From Caldilineaceae bacterium (GTDB taxonomy: Bacteria > Chloroflexota > Anaerolineae > Caldilineales > Caldilineaceae): a stretch of 56,439 bases of DNA. The translations under genes were made by a program, and so were the position numbers. The notes under the pieces were generated by a model that ran no database searches, was not told the origin of the DNA, and saw only the letters and a program-made list of their open reading frames with translations. How positions within the stretch are numbered: the stretch's first letter is position 1; each line of letters starts with the position of its first letter. This document shows, piece by piece, positions 9,901-18,061 of this stretch. The stretch is taken from assembly GCA_020433455.1 (NCBI GenBank), contig JAGRCP010000029.1, positions 1 through 56,439 on the forward strand, in the 5' to 3' direction.

Positions 9901-10272
9901 ATGAGTCGCATGCGTGCGCTGGTGAATCAACGCTGTCCGGTTTGTCTTCAGGGCCCTGTCTTTAGCGGTTTCTTACGCACCCGCACCCATTGTCCCGTCT
10001 GCGACATCCGCTTTCAGCGGGAGAGCGGCTACTATCTCAACGCCATGTTCGTGGCTTATGTGTTGGGGTTTCTTCTGCTGGCGCCCCTGGCGCTCGTTTT
10101 GTACTTCAACGCTGTCTCACCCCTGCTATTCACCCTCATCATCGTCAGCGTCATCACCCTGCTCTGGCCGCTGGTCTTTCGCTACTCGCGCGTCATCTGG
10201 CTCCACGCGGATCAACTGATGGAGCCGCGTCAGGCGCCGGCGGCAAAAGACGCATCGTCTCCGGACGCCTAA
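9901..10272 (+). CDS. DUF983 family membrane protein
   Basis: A small protein (123 aa from the chosen start) with an N-terminal zinc-ribbon-like part, RCPVCLQGPVF followed by HCPVCDIRF. Two transmembrane segments follow (about residues 45-70 and 75-95). This matches the DUF983 family; its function is unknown. ATG at 9901 is preferred because GGAAGGAG ends seven bases upstream. The ATG at 9895 would be too close to that site, and an in-frame TTG lies at 9841. It is convergent with galK across a perfect hairpin. Confidence 0.75.
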   Translation: MSRMRALVNQRCPVCLQGPVFSGFLRTRTHCPVCDIRFQRESGYYLNAMFVAYVLGFLLLAPLALVLYFNAVSPLLFTLIIVSVITLLWPLVFRYSRVIWLHADQLMEPRQAPAAKDASSPDA

Positions 10273-10301
10273 TCGGGCCGGCACAGTCCCGCTTGAAGGC
10301 C

Positions 10302-10338
10302 GGCGCTCCATGTCCGCCTGCAACGGACATGGAGCGCC
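10302..10338. terminator. Perfect hairpin between convergent genes, likely bidirectional terminator
   Basis: GGCGCTCCATGTCC (10302-10315) and GGACATGGAGCGCC (10325-10338) form a 14-bp stem with a 9-base loop. It sits between the ends of the DUF983 gene and galK. An AT-rich stretch (ATCAATATTTT) follows on the plus side. The stem shares the GGAGCGCC core of the other repeats in this window. Confidence 0.6.
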
Positions 10339-10362
10339 GTATCAATATTTTCTCGCGTCGGC

Positions 10363-11562
<1,200 letters not shown>

Positions 11563-11610
11563 ATTCGCTATTCTCTCTCAAAATATATCGGGCGCATGAA
11601 CCGCCCGGGT

Positions 11611-12381
11611 TTAGCGTGCCGCCCGGCCGCGCGTCCCTGCCCGGCGCTGGAGCAGCACATACAGGTTCAAGTTTCCCTCCCGGCCGTCGGCGCGGAAGGT
11701 TGTCAGCGTTTCTAACCCGGCTTGTGTCGCCAGGCGCTGGAATTCGTCTGCGTCAATCAGGTGGACGTACCGCACCGCGTACACTGCCTGCTTCCACGGC
11801 AAAAGCGCGTCGCCCGGCTCAACAGCGGACGGGGCCACGCCCGCCGTTGACCAGTCCAGCAGGCGCCCGCGCAGGCGCGGGCTGTCCATGAATTGCCATC
11901 CGGACAGGGCGACGATACCGTCCGGCCCGGTCAAGCCGGCCAGGTCGCTCACCACCCGTCGGCGCAACGCGTAGCCGGGCATATGCTGGAGCGTAGCCAG
12001 GCAGACGACCGCATCAAAGTCGTCTTCGGTCAGGGCGGCGCGCCAATCGGGTTCGGCCAGGTCCGCCTGCACGAAACGAGTGCGGACATGGGTTAACTCA
12101 GCCGTATTGCGGGCGGCAGCGGCCAATAGCTGCGCCTCGCCGTCCACGCCCGTATACTCGACTGCACGTCCCGCTCCTTCCAGCATGACGGCCAGCCGGC
12201 CGTTGCCGCAGCCCGCATCCAGCACGCGCAGGGGGGTAGCCCGTCGCTGCGCCGTCAGTTGCGCGACCAGTTGCGCCTTACCCGGCGTTGGGGCCTGACG
12301 CGTGGCGTCGAACGGATGGGCCACCGCGGCGTAAAATTGGCGATTGAGGGTTAGCAGACGGTCGCGCGTCACATCATCCAT
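11611..12381 (-). CDS. Trm9/ALKBH8-like SAM-dependent tRNA methyltransferase
   Basis: Class I methyltransferase, 256 aa. The SAM site is LDAGCGNGR (residues 54-62). Beyond the general fold it carries blocks of the Trm9 family: an N-terminal NRQFY..HPFDATR segment like the FSQTR region, DALLPW at 191-196 like VPW, RYVHLID at 204-210 like RYYHL, and a terminal DGREGN resembling the D..N of Trm9. Trm9 methylates 5-carboxymethyluridine, the product of Elp3. The elp3 gene starts 29 bases away on the other strand, which strengthens the call. The start at 12381 avoids overlapping elp3; ATGs at 12408 and 12411 are also in frame. Activity is inferred. Confidence 0.7.
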   Translation of the reverse strand: MDDVTRDRLLTLNRQFYAAVAHPFDATRQAPTPGKAQLVAQLTAQRRATPLRVLDAGCGNGRLAVMLEGAGRAVEYTGVDGEAQLLAAAARNTAELTHVRTRFVQADLAEPDWRAALTEDDFDAVVCLATLQHMPGYALRRRVVSDLAGLTGPDGIVALSGWQFMDSPRLRGRLLDWSTAGVAPSAVEPGDALLPWKQAVYAVRYVHLIDADEFQRLATQAGLETLTTFRADGREGNLNLYVLLQRRAGTRGRAAR

Positions 12382-12392
12382 GGTTGACTCTA

Positions 12393-12410
12393 TGGTATAC
12401 TGCTCCATCA
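12393..12410 (+). promoter_or_regulatory. Extended -10 promoter of elp3, possibly leaderless
   Basis: TGGTATACT (12393-12401) is an extended -10 element (TG-N-TATACT). Expected initiation is within a few bases of the elp3 ATG at 12410, and no Shine-Dalgarno sequence precedes that ATG. The palindromic GTATAC core could also serve the divergent methyltransferase gene. Confidence 0.4.
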
Positions 12411-14155
12411 TGAAACGAATTCTGGCGCAAGATGAAATTCCCGACGACATCATACAAAAAAGCCGCCGCTGGCAGCAGAGCCGCAATACATTCGATCCCG
12501 CGGAGCATAGCGCGCCGGTCTATGCAATTTTGCAGGAAATCCTCGCCGTGCCGGAGGATGAATGGAACGGCCAATCCAGCCTGCGCCCAATCTTAACCCG
12601 CTTCCCCAAAGAGGGCAAAGGTCTCTACTCCAAAGCGAACCTCATTGCGTGCTATCGCCGCCTCATTGCCGAGGGCGATTTGGAGCCGGATCCGCTCATC
12701 ATGCGCCGCATCCGTATGAAGCCCATGCGCACCCAAAGCGGCGTAGCCCCCGTCACGGTGCTGACCGCGCCGGCGGGCTGCCCGGGCAAGTGCATCTTCT
12801 GCCCCGACGACTGGCGCATGCCCAAAAGCTACATCTATGATGAGCCGGGCTGTCAGCGCGCCGAGCGGGACGGTTTTGATCCCTTCCGCCAGACGCTGGG
12901 ACGCATTCGCTCTTTTGAAAGCATCGGCCATAGCGCCAATAAAGTCGAGCTGCTTATTTTGGGCGGCACGTGGAGCGCCTACAGCCGCAACTACCGGGAA
13001 TGGTTTATCCAGCGCTGCTTTGATGCGATGAACAGCGCGGGGGCGTTTGATGCGGCGATGGTTGATACGGCGGAGGAAGTTGCCTCTGCGTCACTGGCGG
13101 AAGCCCAGCAGCGCAATGTGGAGGCGCAACATCGCAACGTGGGGCTGGTGATTGAGACCCGGCCCGATTGGATTACGCCCGACGAGATCCGCCACCTGCG
13201 GCGTCTGGGGGTCACCAAAGTGCAAATCGGCGTCCAGAGCCTGGATGATGAGATCCTGACGCGCAACAAGCGGGGTCACGACGTGGCCGCGGTGCGGCAT
13301 GCCCTGGGCCTGTTGCGCACCGCCGGCTTCAAGCTTCACCTCCACTGGATGCCCAATCTTTACGGGGCGACGCCCGACTCCGACCGGGAGGACTTCGCCC
13401 GCTTTTTTGACGATCCGGCCATCCGGCCCGACGAACTGAAAATCTATCCCTGTTCCCTCATTGCCGATACGGAACTCTATACGCTTTGGCAGGAAGGCGC
13501 GTATCATCCTTACACCCAGGATGAACTGGTGGCGCTGTTGGCCGACGTGAAGCCGACCATCCCGGCCTATACCCGCGTGAATCGCCTCTTTCGGGATATC
13601 CCCGCCCACCATATTCAGGCCGGCGTCACCATGAGCAATCTGCGCGAAGTGGTGCATGACGAGCTGGTCCGGCGCGGCGCGCGCTGCGGTTGCATCCGCT
13701 GCCGGGAGATAAAATGGCGGCGCGTGCGGCCGGATGAATTGACGCTGCGGGTGACGACCTACGCGACCGACTTGACCACAGAACATTTCCTGGAATATGT
13801 GACCGGGCCCCAAAGCGAGGAGCCGGGTCTCATCGCCGGATTCCTGCGCCTGAGCCTGCCCCGGGAACCCGGCGTCGGCAGCCGGCGCTTTATGGACGAA
13901 ATCCACAACAGCGCCATGATTCGGGAAGTCCACGTCTACGGTCCTGCACTAGCCGTGGGCGCCGAACGGCCGGGCGCGCCCCAGCACGCCGGCCTGGGCG
14001 AACAGCTCATGGACGCGGCCCGGGAGATCAGCCGGGCCGCCGGCTTTACGCGCATGAGCGTTATCGCGGCTACCGGCACCCGGGCCTACTACGCCGCGCG
14101 GGGGTTTACCCTGGGCGACCTCTACATGCACAGTGATTTGCTTCCGCGCGCCTAA
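12410..14155 (+). CDS. elp3: Elp3 family tRNA uridine-34 carboxymethyl/acetyl transferase (radical SAM + GNAT)
   Basis: A 581-aa bacterial homologue of Elongator subunit 3. It uses a radical SAM centre and acetyl-CoA to make cm5U at wobble uridine 34. The 4Fe-4S site is CPGKCIFC (Cys124, Cys128, Cys131), followed by RMPKSYIYDEP. The C-terminal GNAT domain (about 440-575) has the acetyl-CoA loop QHAGLGEQLM and TRAYYAARGF. Such stand-alone Elp3 proteins are known from Dehalococcoides. The ATG at 12410 gives the family-typical N-terminus; upstream in-frame codons would overlap the divergent Trm9-like gene. The pairing suggests an mcm5U-type modification. Confidence 0.93.
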   Translation: MKRILAQDEIPDDIIQKSRRWQQSRNTFDPAEHSAPVYAILQEILAVPEDEWNGQSSLRPILTRFPKEGKGLYSKANLIACYRRLIAEGDLEPDPLIMRRIRMKPMRTQSGVAPVTVLTAPAGCPGKCIFCPDDWRMPKSYIYDEPGCQRAERDGFDPFRQTLGRIRSFESIGHSANKVELLILGGTWSAYSRNYREWFIQRCFDAMNSAGAFDAAMVDTAEEVASASLAEAQQRNVEAQHRNVGLVIETRPDWITPDEIRHLRRLGVTKVQIGVQSLDDEILTRNKRGHDVAAVRHALGLLRTAGFKLHLHWMPNLYGATPDSDREDFARFFDDPAIRPDELKIYPCSLIADTELYTLWQEGAYHPYTQDELVALLADVKPTIPAYTRVNRLFRDIPAHHIQAGVTMSNLREVVHDELVRRGARCGCIRCREIKWRRVRPDELTLRVTTYATDLTTEHFLEYVTGPQSEEPGLIAGFLRLSLPREPGVGSRRFMDEIHNSAMIREVHVYGPALAVGAERPGAPQHAGLGEQLMDAAREISRAAGFTRMSVIAATGTRAYYAARGFTLGDLYMHSDLLPRA

Positions 14156-14196
14156 TTTTCCCTCCGGCGTAACTATCGACCCCTTTCTGCGTCTCT

Positions 14197-14237
14197 CCTG
14201 ATAGAAGAATAAGATCCAACTTGGTTTCCCTATCAGG
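14197..14237. repeat. Short inverted repeat upstream of the CotH gene
   Basis: CCTGATAG (14197-14204) and CTATCAGG (14230-14237) form a perfect 8-bp inverted repeat in the 147-base gap between elp3 and the CotH gene. It may be a weak terminator for elp3 or an operator. There is no U-tract. Confidence 0.3.
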
Positions 14238-14302
14238 ATAATTCGCGCCTCTGCATCACCGCTCATCCATGCAAGGCTGCAATATATGAAGGTATCCGCT
14301 TT

Positions 14303-16786
14303 ATGCAGATCCGCCTCCCTAAAAGACGCTTTACATTTCTGCTCCTCATCACAATGCTTTTTGTGGGTTGGATGACGGCTTCCGGCACTCTGATCCATTC
14401 CTCGGTCGCGCGCGGGCAGACGATTCCGCCGGGCACGATTCCCCCGTCCGCCCTCATTTATATCAACGAGATTATGGCCGACAACGAGACAACGCTGGCC
14501 GATGGCGACGGCGATTATCCCGATTGGATCGAACTCTTTAATGCAGGCGATACGACCGTCAACCTGGCCGGTTGGAGCATTACTGACAAGCCGCATGTCC
14601 TGACGCGCTGGGTTTTTCCCGCCGTGAGCGTACCGCCGGGTGGCTATCTGGTTCTCTTTGCTTCGGGCAAGGATCGGCGTGACCCGGCCTATGAACTGCA
14701 TACGAACTTCAGCTTGAGCGCAGGCGGCGAGTTTCTGGCCTTGCTGGATCCTGACGGCATTATGGTTGCCGCCTATTCTCCCGCCTATCCGCCTCAATAT
14801 CCTGATATGGCCTACGGGCTGGATATGGCCGGCAATGAGCGCTATCTGCCCATTCCCACGCCGGGCAGCGACAACAATGTGGCCGGGAATCTGGGGCCGC
14901 TGATCAGCCGCGTGGCCCATAGCCCGGAGCAACCATTGCCCAATGAGGCGCTGGAAGTGACGGCCGTACTGCAAACCGCATCTTCCGAGCCGACCGATGA
15001 AATTACCGGAGTGGAGTTGATCTATCGTATCAACTTTCAGGCTGAGCAGCGCCTGGCCATGGCGGAAACGCCTACGCCGACCGGCGCAACGCGTACCTTC
15101 CGCGCTATAATTCCCGCGGCGGCGTACAGTCAGGGAGATATCGTGCGCTATGCCGTGCTGGCAACCGATGCGGCCGGTCGCGAAGCGCGCTATCCTCTCT
15201 TTGTCGAGCCTTCCGCCTCCCCCCAATATCAGGGGACGCTGGTGATAGACGCGAGCGTGGAAAGCTCACTGCCCGTCTTTCATTGGTTTATCCAGAATCC
15301 CAATGGGGTGGAAGAGGCGAACGTGACGCCTGCCGTCGTCTTCTACGACGGCGTGCTCTACGACAACGTCCATGTTCGGCTGCGCGGCGATACGTCCGCG
15401 GCAGCCGGCGCCAAAAAAAGCTACAAGTTTTTCTTCAACGACGGCTACCACTTGCGCCTAACGCCCGACGGATATGCAGTCGATGAGATCAACGTCAATA
15501 CCAATGCCGCGGATGCCAGCTACCTGCGCCAGGCCCTGGCCTGGGAAGCATTTCGGGATGCCGGCGCGCCTTATTCTATGGCCTTCCTGGCGCGCGTTCA
15601 GCGTAACGGAAGCTTTTTCGGCCTCTACACCCTGGTCGAGAGCCTGGAAGAGCCCTATTTTGAACGTCAGGACCTGGACCCGGCAGGCGCGTTATACAAG
15701 ATGCATGAGAACAACCTGAATAACTCGACTGAGGGAATCGAGAAGAAAACCCGGGGAGAAGAAGACAACCGCGATCTGATCGACCTGATCGCGGGCATTC
15801 ATCGCAACGGCGACAGGCGCACGACGTACCTGTACGACAACATAAACATCCCGGCCGCGATCAACTACCTGGCCGTGAGCGCGGCAATCCATCACTGGGA
15901 CATGGTGATCAAAAATTACCACGTCTATCGCGATACGGAAGATACGGGCGAGTGGACTTTTCTGCCCTGGGATATGGACCTCACCTTTTACGCCCCCTCG
16001 GCTGACGGCTTAAATGCGCACCCCTTTCACGGCACGCAGGCCTATCCCCTCTACTATATTCCCGGCGGTTTTGGCTACTGGAATCATCTGATTGACGCGC
16101 TTCTGACGACGCCGGATATTCAGGCAATGTATCTGCGGCGGCTGCGCAGTGTTATGGATCAGCTCTTGCAAGAGCCCGATGCGCCTTATGAGCAGCGCTA
16201 CTTTGAGACGCGCATCAATGCTTTGCTGATTCAGGCGGAGGCTGATGCCCAGCTCGACTTTAATCGGTGGCATCCGTCCACATCGTTTGCCGATGCGGTC
16301 AGAGAGTTGAAGGATGATATCAGCGCCCAGCGCACGCACCTCTACCTTACCCACGGCCCTGCTGAGGGGATTATTCCTGAGGCTCAGCCATCCGACGCCC
16401 GGGTTCTCTTCGGCGCTATCGAGCTGGCCGCAGCCGGAGCCGATCTGTCCAGCGAATATTTTGTGCTCACCAATCCGAATCAGTATGCCGTGGATATTTC
16501 GGGATGGCGCGTGGCGGGCGATGTGGAATATCGTTTTCAGCCGGGCGTGGTGATTCCCGCACGCGGCGCGCTCTACGTTGCCAAGGACGTCACCGCCTTT
16601 CGCAACCGTCCCCTTGCTCCCACCGGCGGCATGGGGCTGCTGGTTCAGGGCGGCTATGCCGGCAACATGACCGGACGCATCGGCAATCTGCGCCTCTTGA
16701 ACAAAAATGACGAGCTGGTAGACCGGGTTACCTATGGCTACCCGCTCCCGACTAATATCTTTCTGCCCGTGGTACGTACGGAGTAA
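14303..16786 (+). CDS. Secreted CotH-domain protein with two lamin-tail-like domains
   Basis: An 827-aa exported protein with a signal peptide or anchor at about residues 10-38. A lamin-tail (LTD) domain follows at about 51-175 (YINEIMADNE, DYPDWIELFN, LAGWSI). A CotH kinase-like region lies at about 305-650 (FGLYTLVESLEEPYF, ALYKMHENN, TFLPWDMDLTF). A second LTD-like fold is near 690-815 (YFVLTNPNQYAVDISGWRV). CotH proteins are atypical protein kinases best known from spore coats; many bacterial ones are secreted with unknown targets. The chain ends in IFLPVVRTE, one of several LP tails in this window. It is followed by a 44-bp palindrome. Confidence 0.85.
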   Translation: MQIRLPKRRFTFLLLITMLFVGWMTASGTLIHSSVARGQTIPPGTIPPSALIYINEIMADNETTLADGDGDYPDWIELFNAGDTTVNLAGWSITDKPHVLTRWVFPAVSVPPGGYLVLFASGKDRRDPAYELHTNFSLSAGGEFLALLDPDGIMVAAYSPAYPPQYPDMAYGLDMAGNERYLPIPTPGSDNNVAGNLGPLISRVAHSPEQPLPNEALEVTAVLQTASSEPTDEITGVELIYRINFQAEQRLAMAETPTPTGATRTFRAIIPAAAYSQGDIVRYAVLATDAAGREARYPLFVEPSASPQYQGTLVIDASVESSLPVFHWFIQNPNGVEEANVTPAVVFYDGVLYDNVHVRLRGDTSAAAGAKKSYKFFFNDGYHLRLTPDGYAVDEINVNTNAADASYLRQALAWEAFRDAGAPYSMAFLARVQRNGSFFGLYTLVESLEEPYFERQDLDPAGALYKMHENNLNNSTEGIEKKTRGEEDNRDLIDLIAGIHRNGDRRTTYLYDNINIPAAINYLAVSAAIHHWDMVIKNYHVYRDTEDTGEWTFLPWDMDLTFYAPSADGLNAHPFHGTQAYPLYYIPGGFGYWNHLIDALLTTPDIQAMYLRRLRSVMDQLLQEPDAPYEQRYFETRINALLIQAEADAQLDFNRWHPSTSFADAVRELKDDISAQRTHLYLTHGPAEGIIPEAQPSDARVLFGAIELAAAGADLSSEYFVLTNPNQYAVDISGWRVAGDVEYRFQPGVVIPARGALYVAKDVTAFRNRPLAPTGGMGLLVQGGYAGNMTGRIGNLRLLNKNDELVDRVTYGYPLPTNIFLPVVRTE

Positions 16787-16848
16787 ATGGGGCATTCGGA
16801 TCGCATGTGGTTGACAAAGGGGAGACCGTCCGGCGTTTGAGTCTTTCG

Positions 16849-16892
16849 GCAGGGAGCGCCCCTTGCGGGCGCCCGCAAGGGGCGCTCCCTGC
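16849..16892. terminator. Perfect 44-bp palindrome, likely bidirectional terminator/repeat
   Basis: The two 22-base halves meet at 16870/16871 without a loop and are exact complements (GCAGGGAGCGCCCC... against ...GGGGCGCTCCCTGC). It lies between the ends of the CotH gene and the convergent hypothetical gene. It contains the GGGAGCGCC core shared with the repeats near 9772 and 38307. No U-tract follows. Confidence 0.6.
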
Positions 16893-16921
16893 TGCATGAA
16901 ATCTCGAAGAACCCACAATTT

Positions 16922-17650
16922 TCATCCCGTCCCGTTGCCCAGGTCAGACCCGCCCAGGGTGAGCAGGGCCCGAGCCACGCGGCGCAAACAGCCGTTCAGG
17001 TCCCCGGCTAACATGTCCGGCTCCAACTCCAGAGTCTCCCACCGTTCGGCCAAAACGCGGGAGCGGGCCTCGGCCGTCCGCCGATCCTCCCGGCAGCGAA
17101 TCCCCAGATAGCCGCCCCGCGCCTGCAGCGTAACGTCCATAACCTCGCCGGCTACGATACGATTTGACAGCGGCCGCAGGCGCGCGGCGCGCAGCGCCTG
17201 CCAGAAGCGCTCGAACGGATCCTCGTGATAGAACAGTTCCTTCACGTCCTCTGCGGCCAGAAGATGGCCCATGGTAGTGTGGATAAAGGTGATGCGACGC
17301 ATGCGCCGGGCAGGGACAGGGCGCGCCAGTCGGGTCAGGGGCCCTACGTCGATGCGAAAGTAGTACTCATGCGCCCTAGGATGGTCCGGTTGAGAGGGCA
17401 ATAATTCGCCCCGGGTGAGGAGATGGTAGCGGCGAACCGGCGCATAGAAGGCTACATGATGCGCCTCGCCGTCCGCCTGAAAAGCGCCGGTCTGATAGAA
17501 GGCCAGGTACTCGGCGCCGATGCGACGCGGCGCGTGGCGTTGAGGAATGCGATACCAGCCTTCCTCCTGTGCGCGGGCAAAATCCGCGCGGTTGTTCATC
17601 ACGGCGACGAGCACGGTACAGCGGCGGATGCGAGGGTCAGCATACGGCAT
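16922..17650 (-). CDS. Conserved-looking hypothetical protein, 242 aa
   Basis: I do not recognise a named family with confidence. The N-terminal half (AVMNNRADFARAQEEGWYRIP, then YLAFYQTGAF and VAFYAPVRRY) looks like a compact beta-rich domain with conserved aromatics. The C-terminal half (YLGIRCREDRRTAEARSRVL) has a charged helix-strand pattern that could be a degenerate nuclease-like fold. There is no signal peptide or membrane segment. It is alone on the minus strand between two large secreted-protein genes. Its codon usage matches its neighbours, so it is probably a real gene. Confidence 0.55.
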   Translation of the reverse strand: MPYADPRIRRCTVLVAVMNNRADFARAQEEGWYRIPQRHAPRRIGAEYLAFYQTGAFQADGEAHHVAFYAPVRRYHLLTRGELLPSQPDHPRAHEYYFRIDVGPLTRLARPVPARRMRRITFIHTTMGHLLAAEDVKELFYHEDPFERFWQALRAARLRPLSNRIVAGEVMDVTLQARGGYLGIRCREDRRTAEARSRVLAERWETLELEPDMLAGDLNGCLRRVARALLTLGGSDLGNGTG

Positions 17651-17695
17651 GGGGGATTTGCCCGTTTCTGATAGTCAATTGCGTGTAGTGAATCC

Positions 17696-17750
17696 CGGCG
17701 GAAATTCGCACACCTATATCGCGGGAGGTAAAACCGACGAATTTCCGCCG
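17696..17750. repeat. 13-bp perfect inverted repeat, 29-base spacer
   Basis: CGGCGGAAATTCG (17696-17708) and CGAATTTCCGCCG (17738-17750). It sits 46 bases upstream of the hypothetical gene start on the minus strand, so it may be an operator or part of its leader. The two arms are exact. Confidence 0.5.
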
Positions 17751-17859
17751 TAGTCGTCACGCCATCCTGTAACAGTGAGCAATAGCGGCTCAACTATAGC
17801 CCAGCCCGTGCGGTTCGACAAGCGCTCCTGATCGACTGCCGCTTGCCCGGCGAAGAATC

Positions 17860-17888
17860 TTTACAACATTCCCGCGGATCGGTATGAT
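17860..17888 (+). promoter_or_regulatory. Promoter of the surface-protein operon
   Basis: TTTACA (17860-17865), a 17-bp spacer and TATGAT (17883-17888), each one base from consensus. It implies a leader of about 165 bases before the FG-GAP gene at 18062. Confidence 0.55.
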
Positions 17889-18061
17889 TGGCCCCGTATT
17901 CAATATTTTGATCCGGTCGCCCGTCATTTTACCGATATCCGCATCCGACTCCCTCGCGATAGCGTATAAACCCAAAGCCGCGGGCTTACAGCGCTCGCTT
18001 AACCGTCATCGACTATACATTGTCACTCGCCCGGTAATGCTCCATTCCCCTACTCAATATC

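Larger units (their letters stand above)
17651..18061. other. Intergenic region with inverted repeat and promoter, no supported gene
   Basis: This is a 411-base gap between a minus-strand gene start and the FG-GAP gene. It holds a 13-bp inverted repeat (17696-17750) and a good plus-strand promoter (17860-17888). A 61-codon frame from 17884 starts inside the -10 box and is not credible. Confidence 0.5.

Noticed and set aside
17801-17880. Possible tRNA suggested by a GGTTCGA word at 17810-17816
   Set aside because: No acceptor stem, D-arm or anticodon arm can be formed around it.
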